In this document: one piece after another, positions 1 to 8,370 of the stretch
Position numbering within the stretch: position 1 is the stretch's first letter
How the letters are laid out: every line of letters starts with the position of its first letter
Made by a program: the position numbers and the translations under genes
Assembly: GCF_039595395.1 (NCBI RefSeq)
Contig: NZ_JBCNLP010000006.1
Location: 1,803,001 to 1,867,000 of the forward strand
Direction of reading: 5' to 3'
Length of the DNA: 64,000 nucleotides
Source: Novosphingobium sp.
Lineage (GTDB): Bacteria; Pseudomonadota; Alphaproteobacteria; Sphingomonadales; Sphingomonadaceae
The notes under the pieces: model-generated
What the model was told of the DNA's origin: nothing
The model's input: the letters and a program-made list of their open reading frames with translations, nothing else
Database searches by the model: none

Positions 1-600
1 CCCCTGCGGATCGCTGCTTGCCGTCAAAGGCGGATCGGGAATGGGGGATACGCCGGTCTGGCGCGCAACCTGATACTCCCCTTCGTCTCTGCTGGCATGG
101 ATGATCGCTTCCGCCGGAAGCCGGAACTGCATGGCCTCTCCCGCGACGACCAGGGATTGCCCCGGCGCGGCGAGAAGATGAAAGCGAAGGGCGACGCCCG
201 CGTCATAAGCCCGAGCGATCACGGCAAACCGGATGTTCCCCGTCCTGTCGCGCAAGAGCAGCTCCACCTCGCCACAGGCCTCGCTGCAAGTGGAGCGAAT
301 GCCGAAGGGCGGCGACCAGCTCCCCTCGATCCGCCGGCTTCTCGTGCCTGTCACCAGGGCTTGGGGTCCAAGAGCCTCGTGATCGACAAGCTCAAGCGCC
401 AAAGGCGAAGGCTCGATGATGGTTCGACCACCCAGGCGCACCGACCAGGCAAGCGGATGGAGGTGCAGCTCGACCTCGATCTTGCCATTTGGCGAGGCGG
501 CGACATAACGCGCAGCCGCCCGTCCCCTCGCCGCCCCCGCTACCGCAGGAACGCTTGCCAGGCCGAGCATCACCTTGCGCCGTGAGGTTTCGAAACGCAT
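1..600 (-). CDS. GH97-family glycoside hydrolase, N-terminal part (gene runs off window start)
   Basis: Reading the minus strand from an ATG at 600 gives 200 codons without a stop, so the gene continues beyond position 1. The start has a good ribosome site (AGGAG just upstream). Residues 1-28 look like a Tat signal: SRRKVMLG followed by a hydrophobic Ala/Gly stretch. After that comes a beta-rich segment with ASPNGKIEVEL, GRTIIEPSPLALEL and AYDAGVALRFHL, which resembles the N-terminal domain of GH97 alpha-glucosidases/alpha-galactosidases. The catalytic barrel lies outside the window, so linkage and mechanism cannot be judged. It lies directly downstream of the TonB receptor at 663-2942 in the same direction and probably trims side chains of the imported glycan in the periplasm. 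Confidence 0.72.
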   Translation of the reverse strand, partial: MRFETSRRKVMLGLASVPAVAGAARGRAAARYVAASPNGKIEVELHLHPLAWSVRLGGRTIIEPSPLALELVDHEALGPQALVTGTRSRRIEGSWSPPFGIRSTCSEACGEVELLLRDRTGNIRFAVIARAYDAGVALRFHLLAAPGQSLVVAGEAMQFRLPAEAIIHASRDEGEYQVARQTGVSPIPDPPLTASSDPQG

Positions 601-620
601 GGTATCTCCTTAAACGCGGC

Positions 621-651
621 GCGGGCAGGACAGCCGCAGCGTCCTGCCCGC
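621..651 (-). terminator. Stem-loop between TonB receptor and GH97 genes
   Basis: An 11-bp perfect inverted repeat (GCGGGCAGGAC / GTCCTGCCCGC) with a 9-nt loop lies 12 nt after the receptor stop codon. No clear T-run follows, so it could be a terminator, or a processing or attenuation structure that lowers GH97 expression relative to the receptor. Confidence 0.55.
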
Positions 652-662
652 ACCTGGGATGA

Positions 663-2942
663 TCAATATTTGAAGCCGAGCGTCACACCAGCATAGCGGT
701 GGAAATCGCGCGGCAGGTAGCCGGCAAGAGCCGTGCTGTTGCCCCACAGGCTCGCACGGTTGTCGATACGGGAGTAATATTGCGTGTCGAAGAGGTTGTT
801 GATGAAGGCGGTGATCTTGAAGCGATCGTCGTTAGGCGAGACGCTCAGGCCCAGATTGAAGATGCCGTAAGCCCCCTGAACCGTCGAGGGATCGCCGGTC
901 AGTGTGTAATTGACCTTGCTCTGCCAGGTATAATGCGCAGTGACCGCCGCCTTCAGATTGCTGCCCACCGGCACGCGATATTCGCCGCCCAGATCCATCT
1001 TCCAACGCGGCGCATTCGGCAGGACATAACCAGCTTCATTCTGCTGATTGCCAATGCAGCCGGTAGCCGCTGTCTGGCCGGGATAGCAGGCCCCGTTGGG
1101 ATAGTTGACGATCTTGGCGTCGGTATAGGTGATCCCGGCATTGAGGCGCAGCGCGTCGGTGACGCGAGCGCTGCTTTCAAGCTCGACGCCGCGCGTGCGC
1201 ACTTTGCCGACATTGGCCAGCACAGGCGTGGCAGCGATATCGGGCAGCAGACCCTGTGCCTGGAAGTTACTGTAATCGGTCCAGAAACCGGTAAGGTTCA
1301 GCGTGATCCGCCGGTTCAGGAACTGGCTTCGCAGGCCGATCTCATAATCGTTGGAATGCTCTGCTTTGACGGGGAAGTTGGCGGCAATCGTGGCATTGAG
1401 AGCGCTGGTCAGATCGTAAGCCTGCCCCTTATAGCCGCGCACATAGGTGGCAAAGACCATCACATCGCGGGCGAGGTCGTGCTGCAAACCGAACTTACCG
1501 GTGACGGTGTTGTCCTTGTTTTTCCCGCTGAAATACTGGCCGGTGGTGTTCTTGTAGAACTGATAGCCGATATCCTCGCTGTTGGCGCGCAGACCGGCGA
1601 TCACGCGGCTCCCCTGGGCAAAATCCCAGGTCGCCTGACCGAACACCGCATAATTCTTCGATGTGGCATAAGCATCGTAGCTGGCGAAATTGTAGGTGGG
1701 ACCGCGACGGAAATGCCCTTCGCCCCCAAAGCTCTGAAAATAGAGGCCTGCGACATATTTGAGTGGCCCGGTATCGGGCGAGGTCAAGCGAAGCTCCTGG
1801 GTCCAGGTTTCTACCCGGTTGTTGACGGTCTGGATATAATTGGGCGCGGCGACGCCACCATTGTTGGCCGTCGCGATCGGCAGGTCGGAGAAATCATTGT
1901 CGACACCGCTGTAGAGCTTGAAGAGCTGGTGCGAGGTGACTGACAGCAGGGACAGGCCGGAATCCAGCGAATAGCCGATCTTGCCATATTCCTCCAGAAA
2001 CTGGCTGTTGGCATAGAGCGGGCTGTCGAGGCGCACGGTGTTGTTCTTGCGATTGACGGTCTCGCCCGCGGTCACCTGCGCGCCGGTGTAATTGGTGCCG
2101 AGCAGCTTCGCGTTGGGATCGAGCTGGATGTAGCTTGCCGAACAGCAATTGGATTTCACACGGTTGTACAGCACACCGCCGGTGAGTGTGAGAGCGTCGG
2201 TCGCATCCCAGCGCAGCACGCCCTTCAACGTCGAATTCGTCAGGCCGTTGATCTTGTCACCGGTCGTCAGATTCGTCGTGGGCCCCGCCCAGGTCGAGGT
2301 CGCGCCGGTGATGCGGTAAGACAGGTTCTTGGTCAGCGGGCCTGCGGCGGTGAGGCCCACGCGGTACTCCTGATCGGTTGTCGCCGTTGCTTGGCCGCTG
2401 ACCGTGAAAGTATCGCTGGGGCCTTTGGAAACGACGTTGATAACGCCGGCCGAAGCGCTCTTGCCGAACAGCGTGCTCTGCGGGCCGCGAAGCACTTCGA
2501 CCCGCTCGACGTCACCCAGATCGCTGGTCAGGGCCTGGGCCTGATAGGCCTGAGGCACGTCGTCCACGATGACCGCGACTGCCGGTTCTACCGCGATCGA
2601 GAAGGCGAAGGTCCCCACGCCGCGCAGGATGATCGACGTGTTGGCGGGCTGGGATTCCGGTGTGATCGTCAGGGAGGAGCTGGCCTTGGCCAGATCCTGA
2701 AGGTTCTGGGCCCCCGAAGCACCAATCGCAGCCGGACTCAGAACAGAAACGGCAACGGGCACTTTCTGCACATTTTCCGAACGCTTTTGCGCCGTCACCA
2801 CGATCTCTCCGCCATCGGGGACCGAGGGTGCTTCGGCTTTCGCAGCCGGTTGCGCCTGTGCGAATGCGACACCGCCGAACGGGGCAAAGGCCATTGCGGC
2901 CAGCGAGCACGAGGCAAACAAGGCTCGAGACATGCTCTTCAT
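663..2942 (-). CDS. TonB-dependent outer-membrane receptor
   Basis: Outer-membrane active transporter of about 759 residues, the usual size for the family. The ATG at 2942 is chosen over the upstream in-frame start at 2999 because GGAGG stands just before it and a signal peptide begins there (MKSMSRALFASCSLAAMAF, cleavage near AFAQ). A TonB-box-like segment (EIVVTAQKRSENVQKVPVAV) precedes the plug domain, which has RVEVLRGPQSTLFGKSASAG. The barrel ends with the typical aromatic terminus (GFKY). A LacI-type double operator lies 62 nt upstream. With GH97 downstream and a uronate pathway nearby, it most likely imports an oligosaccharide from the degraded polymer; the ligand is inferred from context. 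Confidence 0.93.
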   Translation of the reverse strand: MKSMSRALFASCSLAAMAFAPFGGVAFAQAQPAAKAEAPSVPDGGEIVVTAQKRSENVQKVPVAVSVLSPAAIGASGAQNLQDLAKASSSLTITPESQPANTSIILRGVGTFAFSIAVEPAVAVIVDDVPQAYQAQALTSDLGDVERVEVLRGPQSTLFGKSASAGVINVVSKGPSDTFTVSGQATATTDQEYRVGLTAAGPLTKNLSYRITGATSTWAGPTTNLTTGDKINGLTNSTLKGVLRWDATDALTLTGGVLYNRVKSNCCSASYIQLDPNAKLLGTNYTGAQVTAGETVNRKNNTVRLDSPLYANSQFLEEYGKIGYSLDSGLSLLSVTSHQLFKLYSGVDNDFSDLPIATANNGGVAAPNYIQTVNNRVETWTQELRLTSPDTGPLKYVAGLYFQSFGGEGHFRRGPTYNFASYDAYATSKNYAVFGQATWDFAQGSRVIAGLRANSEDIGYQFYKNTTGQYFSGKNKDNTVTGKFGLQHDLARDVMVFATYVRGYKGQAYDLTSALNATIAANFPVKAEHSNDYEIGLRSQFLNRRITLNLTGFWTDYSNFQAQGLLPDIAATPVLANVGKVRTRGVELESSARVTDALRLNAGITYTDAKIVNYPNGACYPGQTAATGCIGNQQNEAGYVLPNAPRWKMDLGGEYRVPVGSNLKAAVTAHYTWQSKVNYTLTGDPSTVQGAYGIFNLGLSVSPNDDRFKITAFINNLFDTQYYSRIDNRASLWGNSTALAGYLPRDFHRYAGVTLGFKY

Positions 2943-3003
2943 CAGAAATCCTCCCTCCAACAGCCGGAGGCCCCTTCCTTTTGGAACGAGTCGCTTCACG
3001 TGC

Positions 3004-3030
3004 TGTTATCGATATCAGATATCGATAACC
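3004..3030. promoter_or_regulatory. Double LacI-type operator upstream of TonB receptor
   Basis: A 25-bp perfect palindrome (3005-3029, central base 3017) made of two overlapping LacI-family half-operators, TGTTATCGATATCA (3004-3017) and the mirror element at 3017-3030. Their central CG pairs lie 13 bp apart. The same 14-mer recurs upstream of the second receptor (15855-15868), and a shorter form lies beside the LacI gene. Confidence 0.75.
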
Positions 3031-3097
3031 GGTTCGGAATGTCAAGTCCTTCTGTCTGTATCCGTATATTGCTGGAAACAGCCGCTCGATTACCGGG

Positions 3098-4921
3098 TCA
3101 GGTCAGCACCCCGACCAACCGGCCATCTGGCCCCAAATCCGTTGGGACATCACGATTTAGGAAAGCATGTCCGGGCCAAAGGCTCAGCCCCTTCCCGGGA
3201 TTAACGGTCACCAATATGCCACAGCTCAAAATGGTCGTGCCGACTCCGATCCTGCCCTTGAGCTGGGGGACGAGCGCGCGCGGATGAAGGAGATGGGTGT
3301 TGGGTTCCCCGGCCAGCAATCTGGCGCTGCGTTGCCCTCCAAGGTCGACGATCCCCGACCAGAGATCGCGCCGCCAGACCGCCAGCCCCGAAGCCTCTTC
3401 GACAACTGCCGTGTCCGGCCGGTCGGCCACCGCCATGCCGCCCTCGATGGTGCGCAAAGGCCGGGCAGATCTCACCCAATGGCGACGCATCTGCCATGGG
3501 CCTTCCCACCACAGCCAGGTTTCGACAGTGACATCGTGGAAGGGCTGCCAGCGCGACCATAGGCCGTTCTTGCCGATCCGGGCCTGCTCGCAGCGATCGC
3601 GGACGCGCAGATTGCCATCTTCGTCGATCAAGCCGAGCATCGAATCGAGCGAACAGGTGTCAGGCGCGCGCAGATCGCTTTCGATCGAGAAGGCATGCCG
3701 CGTGGAATAGGCAAATTTCGCATATTTTTCGCAGCCATGCCGGATGGCGGTGTTGGACTGGCCGCTTGAGAGCGCCACAACACCATCCTCATCGCTCCGC
3801 AGCACAAGGCCGGGCTGATCGAGGGCAACAATCCGGTCGCGCTGCGCCGGCAAATCGCGCTCTTGCGCGGCCCAGAACGGGTGGTCGCCCGGGAGCGCCA
3901 GGGGCAGAAATGCCTTGCAGGCCCAATAGGGTGAGTTGGCCGAATTGTAGGCCTCGGCCATAAGCGGATTGGGATAAGCATATCCGACCGTCAGGAGACC
4001 GTCGCGCCGGGTCATCGGCTGCTCGCTCCACCAGCGGAGATGGCGCAAAAACAGTCCTTTCACGTGTCCCCATGGCAGCGCCTCTTCTCCAGCGAAAGCC
4101 AAAGCGCCCCAGAAGCCAGCCATGGCAAAGCGGTAGGTCAGGCTGCGCCCGATGGGGAGGCAGGCACCATCGGGATCGAACCAGCGCGCAAAATCGGGCG
4201 CAAACTGGCGCGCACGCTCGCGCAGCACTTGCCGCTGGCCACATCGTCCTCTCGCCAGAGCCGCATAGAGCAGGCCATAATAATGGAAGGCGAAAGGCAC
4301 ATAGTGATCCATCTGCCGTGTCGGACCGTCGCGATACCAGCCGCCGGGCATGGCAAATGCATCGATCTCGGCAAGGTAGTTCTCGTGACCGGCGGCATCG
4401 GGAGCAAAGCCGATTTCTTCGAGGCCAAGATCGATCATCAACCGGAAGAATTTCCAGTTGTTGTTGGAAAAAGGCTGGTCGCGCGCGGCCATAAGCCAGG
4501 CGCCGACCCTGGCACGGCTGGCTGCATCGAGCGGCTCCCAGAGTTCCTTCCTGCAGCATCGCAGGGCAAAACCAATGGCCGCGGCCTCAACCTGCCGTTG
4601 ATCGACCGGGCCGACCGTGCCCCAGTAATCGGGATGCAGCGGATCGGTCCCAGCCGAAAGCCCCGCGCGATAGATCGCCCACCAGTCCTGGGTGTCGAAA
4701 CCGCCCAATGTGGCGGGAACCAGCCCCCAGAGCGGGCGGGAAAAGCCTTCAAGCTCTATGGCGGCGCGGTCGAAAGCGGCGCCAGCACGGTCGATGACCA
4801 CCCGGGCACCCGAGGCCGAAAAGCAGGCACGCAAGGGTTCGAGCAAGGCAAACAAGGCCCTGGCAAGATCCTCTCGGTCCCGCAGAGGATTGCCCGAGAG
4901 CGGATTGAAGGCATCCGCCAT
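3098..4921 (-). CDS. DUF2264 family protein
   Basis: 607 residues matching the DUF2264 family (N-terminal NPLRDREDLARAL, FSRPLWGLVPATLGG, then an alpha-helical region with GGWYRDGPTRQMDHYVPFAFHYYG). Family members are found in carbohydrate-degradation loci and are thought to be glycan-active, with an alpha/alpha-toroid-like body and a C-terminal beta domain, but I know of no firmly assigned reaction. No signal peptide is visible, so a cytoplasmic role is likely. The start lies 5 nt after the ROK kinase stop codon, so the two are co-transcribed and probably coupled. It may remove or modify a sugar that the kinase then phosphorylates; that is inference. Confidence 0.85.
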   Translation of the reverse strand: MADAFNPLSGNPLRDREDLARALFALLEPLRACFSASGARVVIDRAGAAFDRAAIELEGFSRPLWGLVPATLGGFDTQDWWAIYRAGLSAGTDPLHPDYWGTVGPVDQRQVEAAAIGFALRCCRKELWEPLDAASRARVGAWLMAARDQPFSNNNWKFFRLMIDLGLEEIGFAPDAAGHENYLAEIDAFAMPGGWYRDGPTRQMDHYVPFAFHYYGLLYAALARGRCGQRQVLRERARQFAPDFARWFDPDGACLPIGRSLTYRFAMAGFWGALAFAGEEALPWGHVKGLFLRHLRWWSEQPMTRRDGLLTVGYAYPNPLMAEAYNSANSPYWACKAFLPLALPGDHPFWAAQERDLPAQRDRIVALDQPGLVLRSDEDGVVALSSGQSNTAIRHGCEKYAKFAYSTRHAFSIESDLRAPDTCSLDSMLGLIDEDGNLRVRDRCEQARIGKNGLWSRWQPFHDVTVETWLWWEGPWQMRRHWVRSARPLRTIEGGMAVADRPDTAVVEEASGLAVWRRDLWSGIVDLGGQRSARLLAGEPNTHLLHPRALVPQLKGRIGVGTTILSCGILVTVNPGKGLSLWPGHAFLNRDVPTDLGPDGRLVGVLT

Positions 4922-4926
4922 TTTCT

Positions 4927-5835
4927 TTAGCCCTGCTGTGCCAGAAGATAGGCGCCCACCAGCCCGGCAGGCTCGATGCAGCCAGGGGCGGTGATGCGGG
5001 CATCGAGGATCTCGGGATCTGCCCAGAGTGAGGCATAGCCGCCCAAACGACGTGCGGTTTCGCGGCGAACCGCGACGAGCAGATGCTCATAGGCCATCAC
5101 GCCGCCACCGATCACAATATGCTCGGGCGCCACCGAGAGGATGAGCGAGGCACACAGTTGCCCCAGATAATCGGCCTGAGCATCCCAGGCCGGATGATCG
5201 CCGGGCAGTTCTGCAAGAGACCCACCCCAGGCGGCAATGATCGCCGGCCCGCTGGCGAGGCCTTCATAACAGTCGCCATGGAAGGGACAGACACCGGCAA
5301 AGTTATCATGTGCGCCGTGGCGCCGAGGCAGAATATGTCCGATTTCGGGGTGACCGCGGCCAATAATCGTGCGGCCTCCCGAAACGAGCCCGACGCCAAT
5401 GCCCGTGCCCACGGTGATATAGGCCGCCGACTGGCTGCCTCGCGCAGCGCCGACGAAGGCCTCGGCGAGTGCTGCGGCGTTGACGTCGGTATCGACTTCG
5501 ACGCGAAGGCCAATCCCCTGGGCGATCATGCCGCGCAGATCCGCGCCCTGCCAGCCAGGCTTGGGCGTGGTTGTGATATGCCCCCATGTCGGCGAAGAGG
5601 GATCGAGATCGACGGGCCCGAAGGTGGCTAGTCCAACCGCTTCCATCGGGCCATATTTCTGCTGTCCCTCTCTGAAAAAGGCGAGGATCTGCGACACGCA
5701 AGTCTCGGGGTTGCTCGTCGGGATTCGGATTGTCTCGCGCGATCCTTCGGCATCGCCGATGCCGCAAATGATCTTCGTGCCCCCGGCTTCGATAGCGCCG
5801 AAGGTGAGTTTGGACGTGCTTGGGGAAGCAGACAT
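4927..5835 (-). CDS. ROK-family sugar kinase (fructokinase-like)
   Basis: 302 residues. The N-terminal phosphate loop is GAIEAGGTKIICGIG, the catalytic region is DTDVNAAALAEAF, and the ROK signature is YITVGTGIGVGLVSGG with the following GHPEIGHILPRR. A zinc-site cluster (AHDNFAGVCPFHGDCYEGLASGPAI) is present; this is the HxCxxHxxC type seen in ScrK/Mak-like fructokinases and mannokinases. GGAG precedes the ATG at 5835. It would phosphorylate a hexose released in the cytoplasm. No KDG kinase is present in the locus, so this is the only sugar kinase here, but its motifs fit fructose or mannose better than KDG. Confidence 0.88.
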   Translation of the reverse strand: MSASPSTSKLTFGAIEAGGTKIICGIGDAEGSRETIRIPTSNPETCVSQILAFFREGQQKYGPMEAVGLATFGPVDLDPSSPTWGHITTTPKPGWQGADLRGMIAQGIGLRVEVDTDVNAAALAEAFVGAARGSQSAAYITVGTGIGVGLVSGGRTIIGRGHPEIGHILPRRHGAHDNFAGVCPFHGDCYEGLASGPAIIAAWGGSLAELPGDHPAWDAQADYLGQLCASLILSVAPEHIVIGGGVMAYEHLLVAVRRETARRLGGYASLWADPEILDARITAPGCIEPAGLVGAYLLAQQG

Positions 5836-5903
5836 AGCTGTGCTCCATGCAAAAGAGGGGCGCCGCCCACGAATGGGCCGCTGCTACAAATTGTCGGGAA
5901 AAA

Positions 5904-6974
5904 TCAGCCCTTGGTGGGCTTGCCGGTCGAGGCACGCTCGACCAGGCGAATGGAGATCACCTCGTGGCGCACAGGCACGCTCTCGCCCGCACGGCGGCGC
6001 CGCACGAGATCGGTGATGGCTGTTACGGCCGAGGAAGACATTTGGGAGATAGGCTGATGGATGGTCGTCAGTTCCGGCCATACAGTCGTGGCAACGGAGG
6101 TATCGTCAAACCCGGCAATGCTGATATCGCCGGGGATGGAAAGGCCAAGCCCGTGGGCAACCGCCGAAACGCCCGCAGCCATATCATCGTTGCTGGCAAA
6201 GACCGCTGTGGGACGCTCATCGAGGGCGAAGAGTTGCTGCGCAGCATCCATGCCCGAGCGATAGGTGAAATAGCCCTGGGCGACCCACTCGGGACGAACA
6301 GCCAGCCCAGCCTCGCGCATGGCTGCGCGGAAACCTGCCTCGCGTCGCCGTGCTGTGGAGTGCATGGGATCGCCGCGCAGGAATGCGATGTCGCGATGAC
6401 CCAGACCGATGAGATGCTCGGTCATCAGCCGAGCCCCGGCAAAATCGTCGACCAGCACCGCCGGCGTATCGGGGCGCGGCTCGGCGGTCGCAAAGCCGAG
6501 TGCAGGGACTCCGGCCTGCATCAGGCGTTCGAGGACCTCGGGCAGGTCGCACAGTGGCGGCGGAAGGATCACGCCGTCGGCCCCGACGCTCAGCAGTTTG
6601 TTGACGGCTGAGAGACCATCGGAATGAGCCGAACTGGGCTCGATCATCAGTTGGCATCCCGATTCACCTGCCTGGCGGAAGGCACCCATCAGGAAGTCCC
6701 CCAGATTCGAGGAACTGGGATTGGAATAGAGCAGGCCGATCTTGAGCGCGCTGCGCAGCGAACTCGCCGCAGCATTTGGCGAGAAATTCATGGCCTCGAC
6801 CGTGGCCATGACCTTTTCCCGCGTGGCCTTGCTGACGTGGTGGCGCCCGTTCATGACGCGCGACACGGTCGTATGGGAGACACCCGCGGCGCGCGCGACG
6901 TCGTAGATGGTCACGGCGCTTTTGCCCGTGCCCTCCAAGAGTGCGTCAACGCCAGATACTTCATCCTCGGCCAT
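5904..6974 (-). CDS. LacI-family transcriptional regulator
   Basis: 356 residues. The LacI helix-turn-helix lies at about residues 21-46 (VTIYDVARAAGVSHTTVSRV), with the hinge up to about 70, followed by a periplasmic-binding-protein-like effector domain (GVILPPP, DDFAGARLMTEHLIGLGHRDIAFLRG, VFASNDDMAAGV, IAGFDDTSVA). A 17-residue N-terminal extension precedes the HTH. GGAGGAG precedes the ATG. It is divergent from the symporter gene, and a TTATCGATAA operator lies between them, so it probably represses the whole locus until a uronate-derived inducer binds. It is the only regulator in the first 20 kb. Confidence 0.93.
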   Translation of the reverse strand: MAEDEVSGVDALLEGTGKSAVTIYDVARAAGVSHTTVSRVMNGRHHVSKATREKVMATVEAMNFSPNAAASSLRSALKIGLLYSNPSSSNLGDFLMGAFRQAGESGCQLMIEPSSAHSDGLSAVNKLLSVGADGVILPPPLCDLPEVLERLMQAGVPALGFATAEPRPDTPAVLVDDFAGARLMTEHLIGLGHRDIAFLRGDPMHSTARRREAGFRAAMREAGLAVRPEWVAQGYFTYRSGMDAAQQLFALDERPTAVFASNDDMAAGVSAVAHGLGLSIPGDISIAGFDDTSVATTVWPELTTIHQPISQMSSSAVTAITDLVRRRRAGESVPVRHEVISIRLVERASTGKPTKG

Positions 6975-7066
6975 CAGGTCTCCTCCGTCGCTCCTAGGGG
7001 CAAGTTTCGCAAATTTGAAGTAGCCTCTTGCGCGTCATCCCAAATTGCCGTTATTTAGCCCCGTCA

Positions 7067-7078
7067 GTTATCGATAAC
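7067..7078. promoter_or_regulatory. LacI-type operator between regulator and symporter genes
   Basis: GTTATCGATAAC, a perfect 12-bp palindrome with central CG, in the divergent promoter region. It shares its core with the operators at 3004-3030 and 15842-15868, but here it is a single rather than a double site. It could control LacI autoregulation and the plus-strand operon together. Confidence 0.7.
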
Positions 7079-7142
7079 AGGTTAGGCCACGACACTGACC
7101 CACGCAAGGTCTTTCAGTCGGCCAACGGGAGATTCCACGAGG

Positions 7143-8369
7143 ATGTTGCATGGTCAGGCACGCCGCAACTACCTGCTCGTCAGCGGCTATGTCGCCGCTT
7201 TCTTTTTCGCGCAGGCTGCGGCCATTTCATTGCTGTCGATCTGGCTGAGCCAGCGCCTCGGGCTGTCCGGAGCGCAAGTCGGCACCGTTTTCTCGGCAAA
7301 TTTCATCGCTGCCATGGTTTGTCAGCCGCTTTATGGCTGGCTTTCGGATCGCATGGGCTATCGCCGAACGGTTCCGCTGGCGATCGCCATCATGGTGGTG
7401 ATGGCCGGGCCTTTTTTCAGCTTCGTTTACGCGCCGCTGCTGCGCGATCACATGCTGGCGGGAGCAGTTCTCGGCGGGGCCTATATCGGCGCGACCTTCG
7501 TGGCCGGCAGCTACGCGATCGAAAGCTTCGTGGACCGCGTAAGTCGCCGGGACGGCTTTGAATATTCGCGCGCGCGTCTCTGGGGATCGCTCGGCTTCTC
7601 ACTCGCCGCGCTGTTTTCCGGGCGCCTCTTCAACATCGATCCGCGCATCAATTTCTTTCTGGCGACGGTGGCCGGACTCATTCTCCTTCCGCTGATCCTG
7701 GCGCTGCGCGGCAATGTCATCGCGCCCATCAGCGTCGAGGCCCCTCGCCCGCTCACCCTTGCCGATTCGCTGAGTGTGCTGCGCCTGCCGAAATTCTGGC
7801 GCTTCATGGTCCTGATCTTGGGCGTCACGAACCTGTATCTCGTCTACGACCAGCAGTTCCCGGCCTATTTCGCATCGCTCTTTCCTACGCGCGAATCGGG
7901 CAACGCCATGTTTGGCTATCTCAATTCAGCCCAGATCTTTCTTGAGGCGGGCATGATGTTTGTGGCGCCGATCATCGTCAACCGCGTCGGCATCAAACGC
8001 GGATTGCTCCTGGCAACGGCGATCATGATCGTTCGAATCGCTGCAACCGGTGTGGCTGCGGGACCCTGGTCGATCTCTGGTTGCAAGATGCTCCATTCGC
8101 TCGAGTTGCCCATCCTGCTCGTTTCGATCTTTCGCTACATCGCCGCCCATTTCGAAGCCCGCTTCTCAAGCACCCTCTATATGGTGGGCGTCAGCTTCGG
8201 CCACTCGCTTGGCCTTGCCATTCTCTCGCCGATCGCTGGTCGGCTCTACGATGCCATCGGTTTTCGCCACACCTATTTCACCATCGCGGCTTTTGCCCTG
8301 TGCTTCTGGATTGCCTCGCATCTTGCGCTGGCTCCCGACCCGGCTCCGCGCCCTCAAGGAAAGAACTGA
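7143..8369 (+). CDS. LacY/CscB-type oligosaccharide:H+ symporter (MFS, OHS family)
   Basis: 408 residues with twelve predicted hydrophobic segments; alignable throughout with E. coli LacY from memory. Counterparts of LacY functional residues are visible: E126 and R144 (AIESFVDRVSRR and YSRARLWGS), R302 (MIVRIA), K319/H322/E325 (KMLHSLELP) and D240 (YDQQF). The positions of D237, E269 and K358 are not conserved (Leu, Ile and His by my alignment), so substrate preference should differ from lactose. It heads the plus-strand operon, 2 nt before the GH88 gene, and most likely imports unsaturated disaccharides produced by the lyase into the cytoplasm, where GH88 acts. Confidence 0.9.
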   Translation: MLHGQARRNYLLVSGYVAAFFFAQAAAISLLSIWLSQRLGLSGAQVGTVFSANFIAAMVCQPLYGWLSDRMGYRRTVPLAIAIMVVMAGPFFSFVYAPLLRDHMLAGAVLGGAYIGATFVAGSYAIESFVDRVSRRDGFEYSRARLWGSLGFSLAALFSGRLFNIDPRINFFLATVAGLILLPLILALRGNVIAPISVEAPRPLTLADSLSVLRLPKFWRFMVLILGVTNLYLVYDQQFPAYFASLFPTRESGNAMFGYLNSAQIFLEAGMMFVAPIIVNRVGIKRGLLLATAIMIVRIAATGVAAGPWSISGCKMLHSLELPILLVSIFRYIAAHFEARFSSTLYMVGVSFGHSLGLAILSPIAGRLYDAIGFRHTYFTIAAFALCFWIASHLALAPDPAPRPQGKN

Positions 8370-8370
8370 C

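Noticed and set aside
699..1943. Long plus-strand frame of 414 codons opposite the first TonB receptor
   Set aside because: It is the complement of receptor codons, typical of high-GC genes, has no domain, and the receptor on the other strand has full family motifs.
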